Positions 23,913 to 31,779 of a DNA stretch of 64,000 nt are shown one piece after another (the stretch's first letter is position 1; each line of letters opens with the position of its first letter). The position numbers and the translations under genes were made by a program. A model generated the notes under the pieces. That model saw only the letters and a list, made by a program, of their open reading frames with translations, was not told the DNA's origin and did no database searches. The stretch spans positions 1,364,001-1,428,000 of the forward strand of contig NZ_JACIDA010000001.1 in the NCBI RefSeq assembly GCF_014196125.1, in the 5' to 3' direction. Origin of the DNA: Brevundimonas mediterranea (GTDB lineage: Bacteria > Pseudomonadota > Alphaproteobacteria > Caulobacterales > Caulobacteraceae).

Positions 23913-24701
23913 ATGCGCGCGCTCAGAACCGCAGCCTCGGGCATGGCCGCCCAACAGCTGAACGTGGAGGTCATCTCCAACAACATCGCCAACATGAACA
24001 CGGTGGGCTTCAAGAAGCAGCGCGCCGAGTTCCAGGACCTGCTGTACCAGAACGTCGAACGGATGGGCGCTCAGTCGTCGAGCCAGGGCACCGTCGTTCC
24101 GACCGGCATCCAGATCGGCGCGGGCGTCAAGGCGGGCGCGGTCTATCGCGTCACCGAGCAGGGCACCCCCCAACAGACCGGCAACGACTATGACATGGCG
24201 GTCGACGGAAAGGGCTATTTCCAGATCACCCTGCCCTCGGGAGAGATCGGCTACACCCGCGCAGGCAATCTGCAGGTCAACCAGGAAGGCCAGATCGTCA
24301 CCGACGACGGCTATGCGCTGGAGCCGGCCGTCACCATCCCGCAGGACGCCACCGACGTCACCATCTCCAAATCGGGCCTGGTCCAGGTGACCCAGGCCGG
24401 TCAGACCGCGCCGACGACGGTCGGCCAGATCGAACTGGCGACCTTCTTCAACGAAGCCGGTCTCGAGGCCATCGGCGACAACCTGCTGCTGGAAACGGCC
24501 GCTTCGGGCGCCGCCAACGTCGGCACGCCGGGCAGCCCCGGCTTCGGGCAAATCATGCAAGGCTACACCGAAGCCTCCAACGTCGACTCCGTGGCCGAGA
24601 TCAGCGCCCTGATCATCGCCCAACGGGCCTACGAGATGAACTCCAAGGTCATCTCGACCGCCGACGAAATGCTGTCGGTGACCGCTCAGGTGAAGGGCTA
24701 A
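23913..24701 (+). CDS. flgG: Flagellar basal-body rod protein FlgG (distal rod)
   Basis: The 262-aa distal rod subunit starts MRALRTAASGMAAQQLNVEVISNNIANMNTVGFKK, the conserved N-terminal rod motif. It continues with YDMAVDGKGYFQITLPSGEIGYTRAGNL and ends GYTEASNVDSVAEISALIIAQRAYEMNSKVISTADEML. Length is the family standard. GGGAGAG precedes the ATG, and flgF ends 14 bp upstream. Expression presumably comes from the flgF promoter. Confidence 0.97.
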   Translation: MRALRTAASGMAAQQLNVEVISNNIANMNTVGFKKQRAEFQDLLYQNVERMGAQSSSQGTVVPTGIQIGAGVKAGAVYRVTEQGTPQQTGNDYDMAVDGKGYFQITLPSGEIGYTRAGNLQVNQEGQIVTDDGYALEPAVTIPQDATDVTISKSGLVQVTQAGQTAPTTVGQIELATFFNEAGLEAIGDNLLLETAASGAANVGTPGSPGFGQIMQGYTEASNVDSVAEISALIIAQRAYEMNSKVISTADEMLSVTAQVKG

Positions 24702-24704
24702 GTC

Positions 24705-25316
24705 ATGACCCATATCCGCCGCACCCTGGTTATCGCAGCCGCTCTCGCCGCCGTTTCCAGCGCCGCATGGGCCGGACCGGTCTCGCTGAAGTCCAATCCC
24801 GTCGACGACGACGGCAATGTCACTCTGGGCGATATCTTCGACGGCGCCGGCGCGGCCGCCGGGGTGGTGGTCGCCCAGCGGGTCGGACCGTCGGTGGTGA
24901 TCGAGGCCGGCCAGCTTCAGGCCCAAGCCCGCCAGGCCGGTCTGGACTGGAGCAATCCCAACGGCCTGCGTCGCGTCGCCGTCCGCCGTTCGACCGGTCC
25001 GATTTCGGCCGCCGCCGCCCAAACAGATCTTCAGGCCCCCGCCCCTCAGAACCGACCCGCCTATCGTCCGGCCGGCGGCGGACAGCAGGTCATCGCTCGC
25101 AACGACATGGTGCGCGTCACCTATCAGGTCGGCGGCGTGAACCTGAGCATCATGGGCAAGGCCATGCGCAACGCCGCGCTGGGCGAGCCCGTCGCCGTCC
25201 TCAACACCGCCTCCAACCGTGTCATCGACGCCGTGGCGTCCGGTCCGGGCCAGGCTGTCGCCGGCCCCGCCGCCGACATGGTCCGCGCCAATCCTCAACA
25301 GTTCGCCGCCCGCTAG
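24705..25316 (+). CDS. flgA: Flagellar P-ring assembly chaperone FlgA
   Basis: The 203-aa periplasmic chaperone supports assembly of the P-ring. It has a signal peptide (TLVIAAALAAVSSAAWAGPV). A compact N-terminal domain (NVTLGDIFDGAGAAAGVVVAQRV) is followed by the SAF-like C-terminal domain (VIARNDMVRVTYQVGGVNLSIMGKAMRNAALGEPVAVLNTASNRVIDAVASGPGQA). It is slightly short for the family but complete in its recognisable parts. It starts 3 bp after flgG. Confidence 0.9.
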   Translation: MTHIRRTLVIAAALAAVSSAAWAGPVSLKSNPVDDDGNVTLGDIFDGAGAAAGVVVAQRVGPSVVIEAGQLQAQARQAGLDWSNPNGLRRVAVRRSTGPISAAAAQTDLQAPAPQNRPAYRPAGGGQQVIARNDMVRVTYQVGGVNLSIMGKAMRNAALGEPVAVLNTASNRVIDAVASGPGQAVAGPAADMVRANPQQFAAR

Positions 25317-25327
25317 GGAAATCCGTC

Positions 25328-26068
25328 ATGCACAAGATCCTGATCGTCGCCGCCGTCTCCGCCGCCGCCTCGCTCGGCGCCTGCTCCACCGCCATTGAGG
25401 CCGTGCGTGGCCCTGAACTGGCCCCCATCGGCTATCCGGCTGCGCTTGTGCCTGTGCAACAGGCCTATATGGCCGGCCCCGGCCTGCGTCAGGAAGCGAC
25501 CCCCGCCAGCGCCAACAGCCTGTGGCGCGTCGGCGCCCGCACCTTCTTCGGCGATCAACGCGCGCGTCACGTCGGAGACATCCTGACGGTCAAGATCGAT
25601 ATCGACGACCGGGCCCAGACCCAGAATTCGACCCAGAGAGCGCGGTCGAACGACTCCTCGACCGGGGTCTCCAACTTCTTCGGCCTGGAAAACAGCCTGG
25701 GCCGCGTCTTCCCCGGCGGCTTCGACCCGGCCAACATGGTCGGGCTGGAGGGAAAGACCAACGCCGCCGGTTCTGGTTCGGTCAACCGCTCGGAAAAGGT
25801 CTCCCTGACCGTCGCCGCCGTGGTCACCGACGTCCTGGCCAATGGCAACATGGTGATCCAGGGTCGGCAGGAAGTGCGCACCAATCGCGAAGTCCGCGAA
25901 CTGACCGTCGCCGGCATCGTGCGACCCGAGGACATCTCGTCGGCCAATTCGATCAATCACACCCAGATCGCCGAGGCCCGCATCTCCTACGGCGGTCGTG
26001 GCGACATCAGCCGGATGCAGGCGACGCCGGCCGCCCAGAGCCTGGTCGAGCGGTTCAGCCCGTTCTGA
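25328..26068 (+). CDS. flgH: Flagellar L-ring protein FlgH
   Basis: The 246-aa outer-membrane lipoprotein forms the L-ring. A lipoprotein signal ends at the lipobox LGAC (Cys19). Family motifs follow: SLWRVGARTFFGDQRARHVGDILTVKI, then the C-terminal VAAVVTDVLANGNMVIQGRQEVRTNREVRELTVAGIVRPEDIS and NSINHTQIAEARISYGGRGDIS. Start ATG 25328 lies 11 bp after flgA. It is the last recognisable flagellar gene of this operon in the window. Confidence 0.96.
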   Translation: MHKILIVAAVSAAASLGACSTAIEAVRGPELAPIGYPAALVPVQQAYMAGPGLRQEATPASANSLWRVGARTFFGDQRARHVGDILTVKIDIDDRAQTQNSTQRARSNDSSTGVSNFFGLENSLGRVFPGGFDPANMVGLEGKTNAAGSGSVNRSEKVSLTVAAVVTDVLANGNMVIQGRQEVRTNREVRELTVAGIVRPEDISSANSINHTQIAEARISYGGRGDISRMQATPAAQSLVERFSPF

Positions 26069-26166
26069 TCCACTGATGCCGCTTGGCCACAGGACGACGG
26101 CGGCTCAAGCCGAGCCGTGAACCCTTGATGCGTAACCGCGTTTGTTCGTCAGACGCGAGTATTCAC

Positions 26167-26637
26167 ATGTTCAAGGTTCTGATCCCCGCCGCCGCCGCTG
26201 TCGCCCTGGTCGCCTTCGCCGCCAGGACGCAACCGCTCGACGCCTTCCCACCCGTCGAGACGCCGACGATGAGCTGGCATCTGAGCCATGAAGGCGCGAT
26301 GGCCAAGCTGGCCTATGGAGTCGAGAACTCGGACCAGCTGGCCCTGATGGTCACCTGTTCCCCCGGCGACGCCGCCGCCGTGGTCTATGGCGACGTCCAG
26401 CCGGATACGCCGCGTCTGATCGCGGCCTCTCACGGCCCTGCGCCCCTGGATCCCATGAGCGGCGGAGACGCCACGGAAGCTCGCCTCTCCCTGCAGGACG
26501 CCAGCCTGACGGGGCTGGCTTCGCACGGCGCGATGCGCGTGCAGGGCGATTCCGGGCGGTTCGTCCTGAAGGCCGGCCCGGATGAGCGCCGGATGATCGC
26601 GGGCTTCCTTTCCTATTGCGGATCATCACGCGCTTGA
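26167..26637 (+). CDS. Small exported protein, two-cysteine family, copy 1
   Basis: The 156-aa product has a hydrophobic N-terminal signal (VLIPAAAAVALVAFAA) and a region beginning SWHLSHEGAMAKLAYGVENSDQLALMVTC. Cys64 and Cys151 are its only cysteines and are placed like those in the next two genes. I know no named family. Shared features with copies 2 and 3 are an aromatic start to the mature part, a [LV]A[YN]xV strand before the first Cys, and a Cys at the extreme C-terminus. Start ATG 26167 was chosen because the signal begins there. It lies 98 bp downstream of flgH and may or may not be cotranscribed. Confidence 0.75.
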   Translation: MFKVLIPAAAAVALVAFAARTQPLDAFPPVETPTMSWHLSHEGAMAKLAYGVENSDQLALMVTCSPGDAAAVVYGDVQPDTPRLIAASHGPAPLDPMSGGDATEARLSLQDASLTGLASHGAMRVQGDSGRFVLKAGPDERRMIAGFLSYCGSSRA

Positions 26638-26687
26638 CGAAATGGGTGGAGACGCCATTTCGCGTCGCCATCAGCGGGGGCTGATCC

Positions 26688-27149
26688 ATGAACCTTGTTC
26701 TCGCGGTCGCTCTGGCGGCGGGCCTTCAGGCGGCCGCCCAGGCGCCTTCACCCCCATTGGCCTGGACCTGGACCCTTTACGAAAGCGAAGGCCCTGTCGT
26801 ACTGGCCAATGAGGTGACCGACACCCCGGCGCTCAGGGCCACGCTGCAGTGTGCGCCCCGATCCAACGTCGCGACCGTCACTCTCTACGACACCGACGCC
26901 AGGTCCGCGCCGGAGACCCAGCCCGGCTTCGCCCGACTGACGTCCGGCGCGGCTTCGACCACCAGCGCGGCGCGAATTGGGCGCGGCGGAAGGCTGGAGG
27001 TCACGCTGCGCACCGATCATCCCCTGTTCGCGGCCTTCGTCGGCTCCGGCGACATGGCGATCATGACGGGCGACCGAACCGGCGCGGTCAAGGTCGAACG
27101 ACCCCATCTTGCCAAGCTTCGCCGCTTCGCGGATCGTTGCGCCGGATAG
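26688..27149 (+). CDS. Small exported protein, two-cysteine family, copy 2
   Basis: The 153-aa product has a signal peptide (NLVLAVALAAGLQAAAQA). The mature part begins LAWTWTLYESEGPVVLANEVTDTPALRATLQC with Cys55, and the protein ends ADRCAG with Cys151. Arrangement and length are parallel to the flanking copies though identity is low, so the triplication is old or under relaxed constraint. The likely disulfide fits a periplasmic location. Function unknown. Confidence 0.75.
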   Translation: MNLVLAVALAAGLQAAAQAPSPPLAWTWTLYESEGPVVLANEVTDTPALRATLQCAPRSNVATVTLYDTDARSAPETQPGFARLTSGAASTTSAARIGRGGRLEVTLRTDHPLFAAFVGSGDMAIMTGDRTGAVKVERPHLAKLRRFADRCAG

Positions 27150-27159
27150 GAAACCGATC

Positions 27160-27657
27160 ATGCGTCTGCTGAAGCCCCTGTTGCCCCTGCTCGCCCTGTC
27201 GGCCCTGGCCGCCTGCGCCACGCCTGCGCCGGTCTCGACCTCCATGGCCGACGCCGGCGCCCCGGCGCCGACCCCGAACTATGACTGGTTCCTCAACCAG
27301 GAAGCCCGTGAAAACACCCTGGCCTACGGCGTCGCCAACAGCGACGAGGTGAAGCTGAAACTGTTCTGCGGCTCCGGCTCGGGCGCGCTGGACCTGGCCG
27401 CCGTACTGGAGAAGCCGTCGCGGCAGCTTCATCTGGAATCCGGCGGCGACACCGAACGCTATCCGGCGACGTCCGAAGACGCCGGCGTCACCGACGGTCA
27501 TTACGCCGAGGCCAAGGCCCGCACACGCGATCCGGTCTTCCAGCGTTTCCGTCGCCTGGGTTGGATCGCCGTCTGGGACGGCGACCAGAGGCGGACCTAC
27601 GCCGCCCACCCCCAGACGCGCGCCGACATCGAACGCTTCTTCATCGCCTGCAACTGA
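27160..27657 (+). CDS. Small lipoprotein, two-cysteine family, copy 3
   Basis: The 165-aa product differs from its neighbours in having a lipobox (LAAC, Cys19), so it is membrane-anchored. The mature domain reads YDWFLNQEARENTLAYGVANSDEVKLKLFC (Cys70) and ends FIACN (Cys164). LAYGVxNSD is shared exactly with copy 1 (LAYGVENSD), which is the clearest evidence that the three are paralogues. ATG 27160 is the start because the signal begins there; the reading from 27109 overlaps copy 2 without support. Function unknown. Confidence 0.77.
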   Translation: MRLLKPLLPLLALSALAACATPAPVSTSMADAGAPAPTPNYDWFLNQEARENTLAYGVANSDEVKLKLFCGSGSGALDLAAVLEKPSRQLHLESGGDTERYPATSEDAGVTDGHYAEAKARTRDPVFQRFRRLGWIAVWDGDQRRTYAAHPQTRADIERFFIACN

Positions 27658-27720
27658 TCCCGACGGCTTGACGCGCCCGTCCGGCTCGGCTTGCCTGCAA
27701 GGTCTGTTCTGGAGGGCGTC

Positions 27721-29514
27721 ATGAAGATCTCTTATCTGGCCGTCGCGGCCCTGCTCGCTGCGGCGTCGCCGGCGGCGGCCGTGGCTCAGACGGCCTTAGC
27801 GTCGCCCCCCGCCGCCCTCGCCCCCAGTCCGTCCGACGTCGCACTCGACGCCCTGATCGCCGATTACGAGGCCTATCTGAAGTCGATCGACCCCTTCGCC
27901 GCCAGCGGCGAGGGCGATGTCGAGGCCATGGGCCGGGTGCCCGACCTGTCACGCAACTTCGAACTGGCCCAGCGCGCGCCGCTGCAGGCTTTCGTCGCCC
28001 GGCTTGACGCCATCGACCAGGCAAGTCTTTCCCACGCCGGCGGCATCAACCACGCCTTCCTGCTCTACACCCTGAACCGCAGTTTGGAGGGGCTGGACTA
28101 CGACACCTCGCGCCTGGCCTTCGACAGCGAGGGCGGCCCTGGAACATGGGCGCTCTACATGGGCGGCGGCACACGCCTGAACTCGGTGACCGAGGCCGAA
28201 GCCTATATCCGCCGCATCCGGGCCTTCGGAAACATCTACGCCCAGACCACGGACAACGCCCGGCGCGGCCTGGACACCGGCCTGGTCCAGGCTCGTTCCG
28301 TGACCGAGAGCGCCCTGGCCGGGGCGCGCAACGACGTGGCGATCACGCCCGACGCCGAGCCCCTGCTGAAACCCTTGTCCACCCTGCCCCCGACCGTGTC
28401 CCAGGCGGACAGGGATCGTCTGACGGCCCAGGCCGCGTCGGCCGTCGCCTCGACCATCGTTCCGGCGCGCCAGGCCTGGCTGAGCTTCCTCGAGACCGAA
28501 TACCTGCCCAAGGCCCCGGTCGAACCCGGTCTGGGAAATCGTCCCGGCGGCAAGGCGATGTACGCCTATCTGGTGCGCGGCCACACCACCACCGACCTGA
28601 CGCCGGACCAGATTCACCAGATCGGCCTGTCCGAGGTCGCCCGCATACGGGCCCGGATGGATGTAGAGATGAAGGCCGCCGGCTGGACCGGCGACTTCGC
28701 CGGCTTCCTGGCCTTCCTGCGCACCGATCCGCAGTTCTACGCCCCCACGCGCGAGGCCCTGATCGAGAAGGCGTCGGAGATGGCCAAGCGCGCGGACGGC
28801 GGCCTGCCGGCCCTGTTCGCCACCCTGCCCCGCCTGCCCTACGACGTGCAGCCGGTCCCGCCCCAGATCGAGGAAAACTACACCACCGGCCGCTACAACG
28901 GCGGCTCGATGCAGAACGGCGTCGCCGGCCACTATGTGGTCAATACGTCGAAGCTGAACCAGCGGCCGCTGTACGAACTGCCGGCCCTGACCCTGCATGA
29001 GGCGGTTCCGGGCCACCACATCCAGATCGCCCTTCAGCAGGAGGCCGAAGGACAGCCCTATTTCCGGCGTCAGGCCAATGTGAGCGCCTTCACCGAGGGC
29101 TGGGGCCTGTACGCCGAATATCTGGGCGAGGAGATGGGCTTTTACCGCACCCCCTACGAGCGGTTCGGCCGTCTGTCCTACGAGATGTGGCGCGCCTGTC
29201 GTCTGGTCGCCGACACCGGCCTGCACTGGATGGGCTGGAGCGAGGAACAGGCCCGCGCCTGTTTCCGCGACAACTCGGCCCTCGCGCCCCACAATATCGA
29301 GACCGAACTCCAACGCTACATCGGCTGGCCGGGCCAGGCCACGGCCTACAAGATCGGCGAGATCCGCCTGCGCGAGATCCGGACGCGGGCGGAACGCGAA
29401 CTGGGACCGAAGTTCAACATCCGCACCTTCCACGACGCGCTGCTGACGGAAGGCCCGCTGCCGCTTGCGCTGCTGGACCAGCGCATGGACGCCTGGATCG
29501 CGGCGGAGAAGTAG
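27721..29514 (+). CDS. DUF885 family protein, probable exported metallopeptidase
   Basis: The 597-aa protein has a signal peptide (SYLAVAALLAAASPAAAVAQ) and the DUF885 signatures. HEAVPGHHIQIALQQ is the metal-binding HExxxxHH-like motif, followed by FTEGWGLYAEYLGEEMGFY and the helical C-terminus GQATAYKIGEIRLREIRTRAERELG. Members are annotated as peptidases or hydrolases of the bacterial periplasm; substrate is not known. GGAGGG precedes ATG 27721. It is separate from the small exported genes upstream by 63 bp. Confidence 0.87.
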   Translation: MKISYLAVAALLAAASPAAAVAQTALASPPAALAPSPSDVALDALIADYEAYLKSIDPFAASGEGDVEAMGRVPDLSRNFELAQRAPLQAFVARLDAIDQASLSHAGGINHAFLLYTLNRSLEGLDYDTSRLAFDSEGGPGTWALYMGGGTRLNSVTEAEAYIRRIRAFGNIYAQTTDNARRGLDTGLVQARSVTESALAGARNDVAITPDAEPLLKPLSTLPPTVSQADRDRLTAQAASAVASTIVPARQAWLSFLETEYLPKAPVEPGLGNRPGGKAMYAYLVRGHTTTDLTPDQIHQIGLSEVARIRARMDVEMKAAGWTGDFAGFLAFLRTDPQFYAPTREALIEKASEMAKRADGGLPALFATLPRLPYDVQPVPPQIEENYTTGRYNGGSMQNGVAGHYVVNTSKLNQRPLYELPALTLHEAVPGHHIQIALQQEAEGQPYFRRQANVSAFTEGWGLYAEYLGEEMGFYRTPYERFGRLSYEMWRACRLVADTGLHWMGWSEEQARACFRDNSALAPHNIETELQRYIGWPGQATAYKIGEIRLREIRTRAERELGPKFNIRTFHDALLTEGPLPLALLDQRMDAWIAAEK

Positions 29515-29517
29515 GAC

Positions 29518-29663
29518 CTTCCCCCGCTTGAGGGGGAAGTGTCAGGTCGTGGCGCGAAGCGGCACGCCTGACGATGGGGGAAGTCTTCTGTTCAAACGAG
29601 ACTCCCCTCTCCGACCCTGGTCCGCTGCGCGGACGCCGGGCCACCTCTCCCGCAAGCGGAGGG
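29518..29663. repeat. Intergenic palindromic repeat mosaic
   Basis: The gap between DUF885 and cysK is filled by nested inverted repeats. CTTCCCCC at 29518-29525 faces GGGGGAAG at 29532-29539. An imperfect TCAGG...CCTGA dyad follows at about 29542-29571. A second half has CTCCCCTCTCC, GTCCGC/GCGGAC, and CTCTCCCGCAAGCGGAG near 29644. Such CTTCCCC/GGGGAAG-rich modules are common short interspersed repeats in Caulobacteraceae (recalled, not searched). It may also act as a bidirectional terminator between the convergent genes. Confidence 0.6.
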
Positions 29664-29665
29664 TC

Positions 29666-30664
29666 TTACGCCCACGCCGGAACGGGCAATCCCTTCGACG
29701 TCAGGAATTCCGGATTGAACAGCTTGGACGCATAGCGCGAGCCCGGATCGCACAGGCAGGTGACGATGGTCTTGCCCGGCCCGATCTCGCGCGCCAACCG
29801 TACGGCGCCGGCGATATTGACCCCGGCCGATCCACCCAGCGACAGGCCTTCATACTTCACCAGGTCGAACAGGATCGGCAGGAATTCCGCGTCCTCGATC
29901 CGATAGGCGTGGTCGGGCTTGAATCCCTCCAGATTGCCGGTGATCCGCGCCACCCCGATCCCCTCGGTGATCGACGAGCCCTCGCCCGTCATCTCGCCCT
30001 TGGTGAACCAGTTGAACATGGCCGCGCCGGCCGGATCGGCCAGGGCGATGGTCACGTCCGGCTTCTTCTCGCGCAGATAGGCGGCGACGCCCGAGATGGT
30101 GCCGCCCGAGCCGACGGCCGAGACGAAGGCGTCGATCTTGCCGCCCGTCTGTTCCCAGATCTCCGGGGCCGTCGTCGTATAATGGGCGTCGCGGTTGGCG
30201 GTGTTGTCGAACTGGTTCGCCCAGATGGCGCCCGCCTCTTCGCTGTCGTTCAGTTCCGCCGCCAGACGCCCGGAATAGTGGACGAAATGGTTGGGGCTGG
30301 AGAAGGGGGCGGCGTCCACCTCGACCATGCGCGCGCCCAGCGAACGGATGGCCGACTTCTTCTCTTCCGACTGGGTGCGGGGAATGACGATGACCACCGG
30401 ATGGCCAAGGGCCGCGCCGACCAGGGCCAGGCCGATGCCGGTATTGCCCGCCGTGCCCTCGACGATGGTCCCGCCCGGCTTCAGCGCGCCGGACGCCCGC
30501 GCGCCCTGGACGATGGACAGGGCGGCGCGGTCCTTGATCGAACCGCCGGGGTTCATGAACTCGGCCTTGCCCAGGATTTCGCAGCCCGTCTCATCGGACA
30601 GGCGGTTCAGGCGGACCAGCGGCGTATGGCCGATCAGGTCGATGACGGACGGTGTGACGGACAC
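29666..30664 (-). CDS. cysK: Cysteine synthase (O-acetylserine sulfhydrylase)
   Basis: The 332-aa PLP enzyme makes cysteine from O-acetylserine and sulfide. The PLP lysine is Lys44 in NPGGSIKDRAA. The substrate loop is EGTAGNTGIGLALVGA, the phosphate-binding loop is SAVGSGGTISGVAAYL, and SLGGSAGVNIAGAV follows. The start appears to be GTG 30664 with only weak RBS. It is the last gene of the cysG-DUF2849-cysI-cysH-cysK operon, 35 bp after the reductase, and uses the sulfide those enzymes make. Confidence 0.93.
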   Translation of the reverse strand: MSVTPSVIDLIGHTPLVRLNRLSDETGCEILGKAEFMNPGGSIKDRAALSIVQGARASGALKPGGTIVEGTAGNTGIGLALVGAALGHPVVIVIPRTQSEEKKSAIRSLGARMVEVDAAPFSSPNHFVHYSGRLAAELNDSEEAGAIWANQFDNTANRDAHYTTTAPEIWEQTGGKIDAFVSAVGSGGTISGVAAYLREKKPDVTIALADPAGAAMFNWFTKGEMTGEGSSITEGIGVARITGNLEGFKPDHAYRIEDAEFLPILFDLVKYEGLSLGGSAGVNIAGAVRLAREIGPGKTIVTCLCDPGSRYASKLFNPEFLTSKGLPVPAWA

Positions 30665-30699
30665 GGTTCAGCTTTCAGGCGAGGTCGAACGGGAGGGGA

Positions 30700-31779
30700 T
30701 CAGGCCGCGACCTGACGTCGTCCTAGGTGGATGCCGCACTCGACCTTGTCCATCCCCGACCAGCGTCCGGCCCGCGCCTCTTCGTCGTCCTGAACCGCGC
30801 GGGTGCACGGCCAGCAGCCGATGGAGCGATACCCCTGCTCGACCAGCGGGTGACGCGGCAGGTCGTGCGCCTCCAGCCAGGCCTCGACGTCGTCGGCGTC
30901 CCAGTCCGCCAGCGGATTGATCCGCAGCACCCCATCCAGCACCTCGAACGGCTTCAGCTGGGCGCGCGTCGCGGCCTGATAGCGTTTGCGCCCCGTGATC
31001 ACGGCGTTGAACCCCGCCGTCGCCCGCGCCAGCGGCCGCACCTTCCGCAGGTCGCAGCAGGCGTCGGCGTCGGTCCGCCACAGGTCGTCGCGCGCGTCCA
31101 GGGTCGCTTTTTCGTTCGCGTCGGGCGTCACCAGCCGCACGTCGGTCAGACCCAGAGCCTTGGTCAGCTGGGTGCGATAGGACAGGGTCTGGAGGAAATG
31201 CTGCCCCGTCTCCAGGAAGACCACCGGCACGTCCCGGTCCGTCTCGGCGACGATGTGCAGCAGGGCCGCCGATTCCGCCCCGAACGAAGATATGGCCCCG
31301 ACGCGCAGGCCCAGGGCCGGGTCGAGCGCCGCCTTCAGGATCTCGGACGCATCCTTGCCCGCCGTCTCGCGGTTCAGCCGGTCGGCCAGACCTTGCAGGT
31401 CGGGGTCGTTCGACGCCGCCCGTCGCCTCTGCCAGATGGTCGGCGCCGGATCGACGGCGGGCTGATAGGAACCGCTGAACGCTTGACCCATCCGGTCCCA
31501 CGCCGCCGCATCCGCGCCCGGCGCCAGCTCGACCGCGTCAAAGCCCGATCGCCGCAGGTGCCGCGCCTGATCGGGCAGAACCTTGCCCGCCGCGATCAGC
31601 CGCCCGGCATAGCCCCGCTCGCGCAGCACCGCCGCCAGCGAGAAGCCGCGCCCATCGCGAAAGGCGTCGAACTCCAGCACCAGGACGTCGGTCGCGGCGG
31701 CGGCCGCTTCGACCTCATCCAGCGGCGTCGTCACCGACAGACGCGGTCCGTTCTGAACCCCCTCAAGCGTTTGCAGCAT
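30700..31779 (-). CDS. cysH: DUF934-CysH fusion: 4Fe-4S adenylyl-sulfate reductase
   Basis: The 359-aa protein joins two pieces usually encoded separately. Residues 1-95 are DUF934 (VLVLEFDAFRDGRGFSLAAVLRERGYAGRL, DQARHLRRSGFDAVEL). Residues from about 125 form an APS/PAPS reductase with SFGAESAALLH, ETGQHFLQTLSYR, GRKRYQAATR and the catalytic Cys348 in KVECGIH. Cys241-Cys242 and Cys322/Cys325 (GCWPCTR) are the four cluster ligands of assimilatory APS reductases, so APS rather than PAPS is the likely substrate. ATG 31779 overlaps the end of cysI by 17 bp; ATG 31791 is a possible alternative. Confidence 0.92.
   Translation of the reverse strand: MLQTLEGVQNGPRLSVTTPLDEVEAAAAATDVLVLEFDAFRDGRGFSLAAVLRERGYAGRLIAAGKVLPDQARHLRRSGFDAVELAPGADAAAWDRMGQAFSGSYQPAVDPAPTIWQRRRAASNDPDLQGLADRLNRETAGKDASEILKAALDPALGLRVGAISSFGAESAALLHIVAETDRDVPVVFLETGQHFLQTLSYRTQLTKALGLTDVRLVTPDANEKATLDARDDLWRTDADACCDLRKVRPLARATAGFNAVITGRKRYQAATRAQLKPFEVLDGVLRINPLADWDADDVEAWLEAHDLPRHPLVEQGYRSIGCWPCTRAVQDDEEARAGRWSGMDKVECGIHLGRRQVAA

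Noticed and set aside
27949..29433. 494-codon minus strand frame opposite DUF885
   Set aside because: The + strand DUF885 protein has a signal peptide and metal-binding motif; the minus frame has none.
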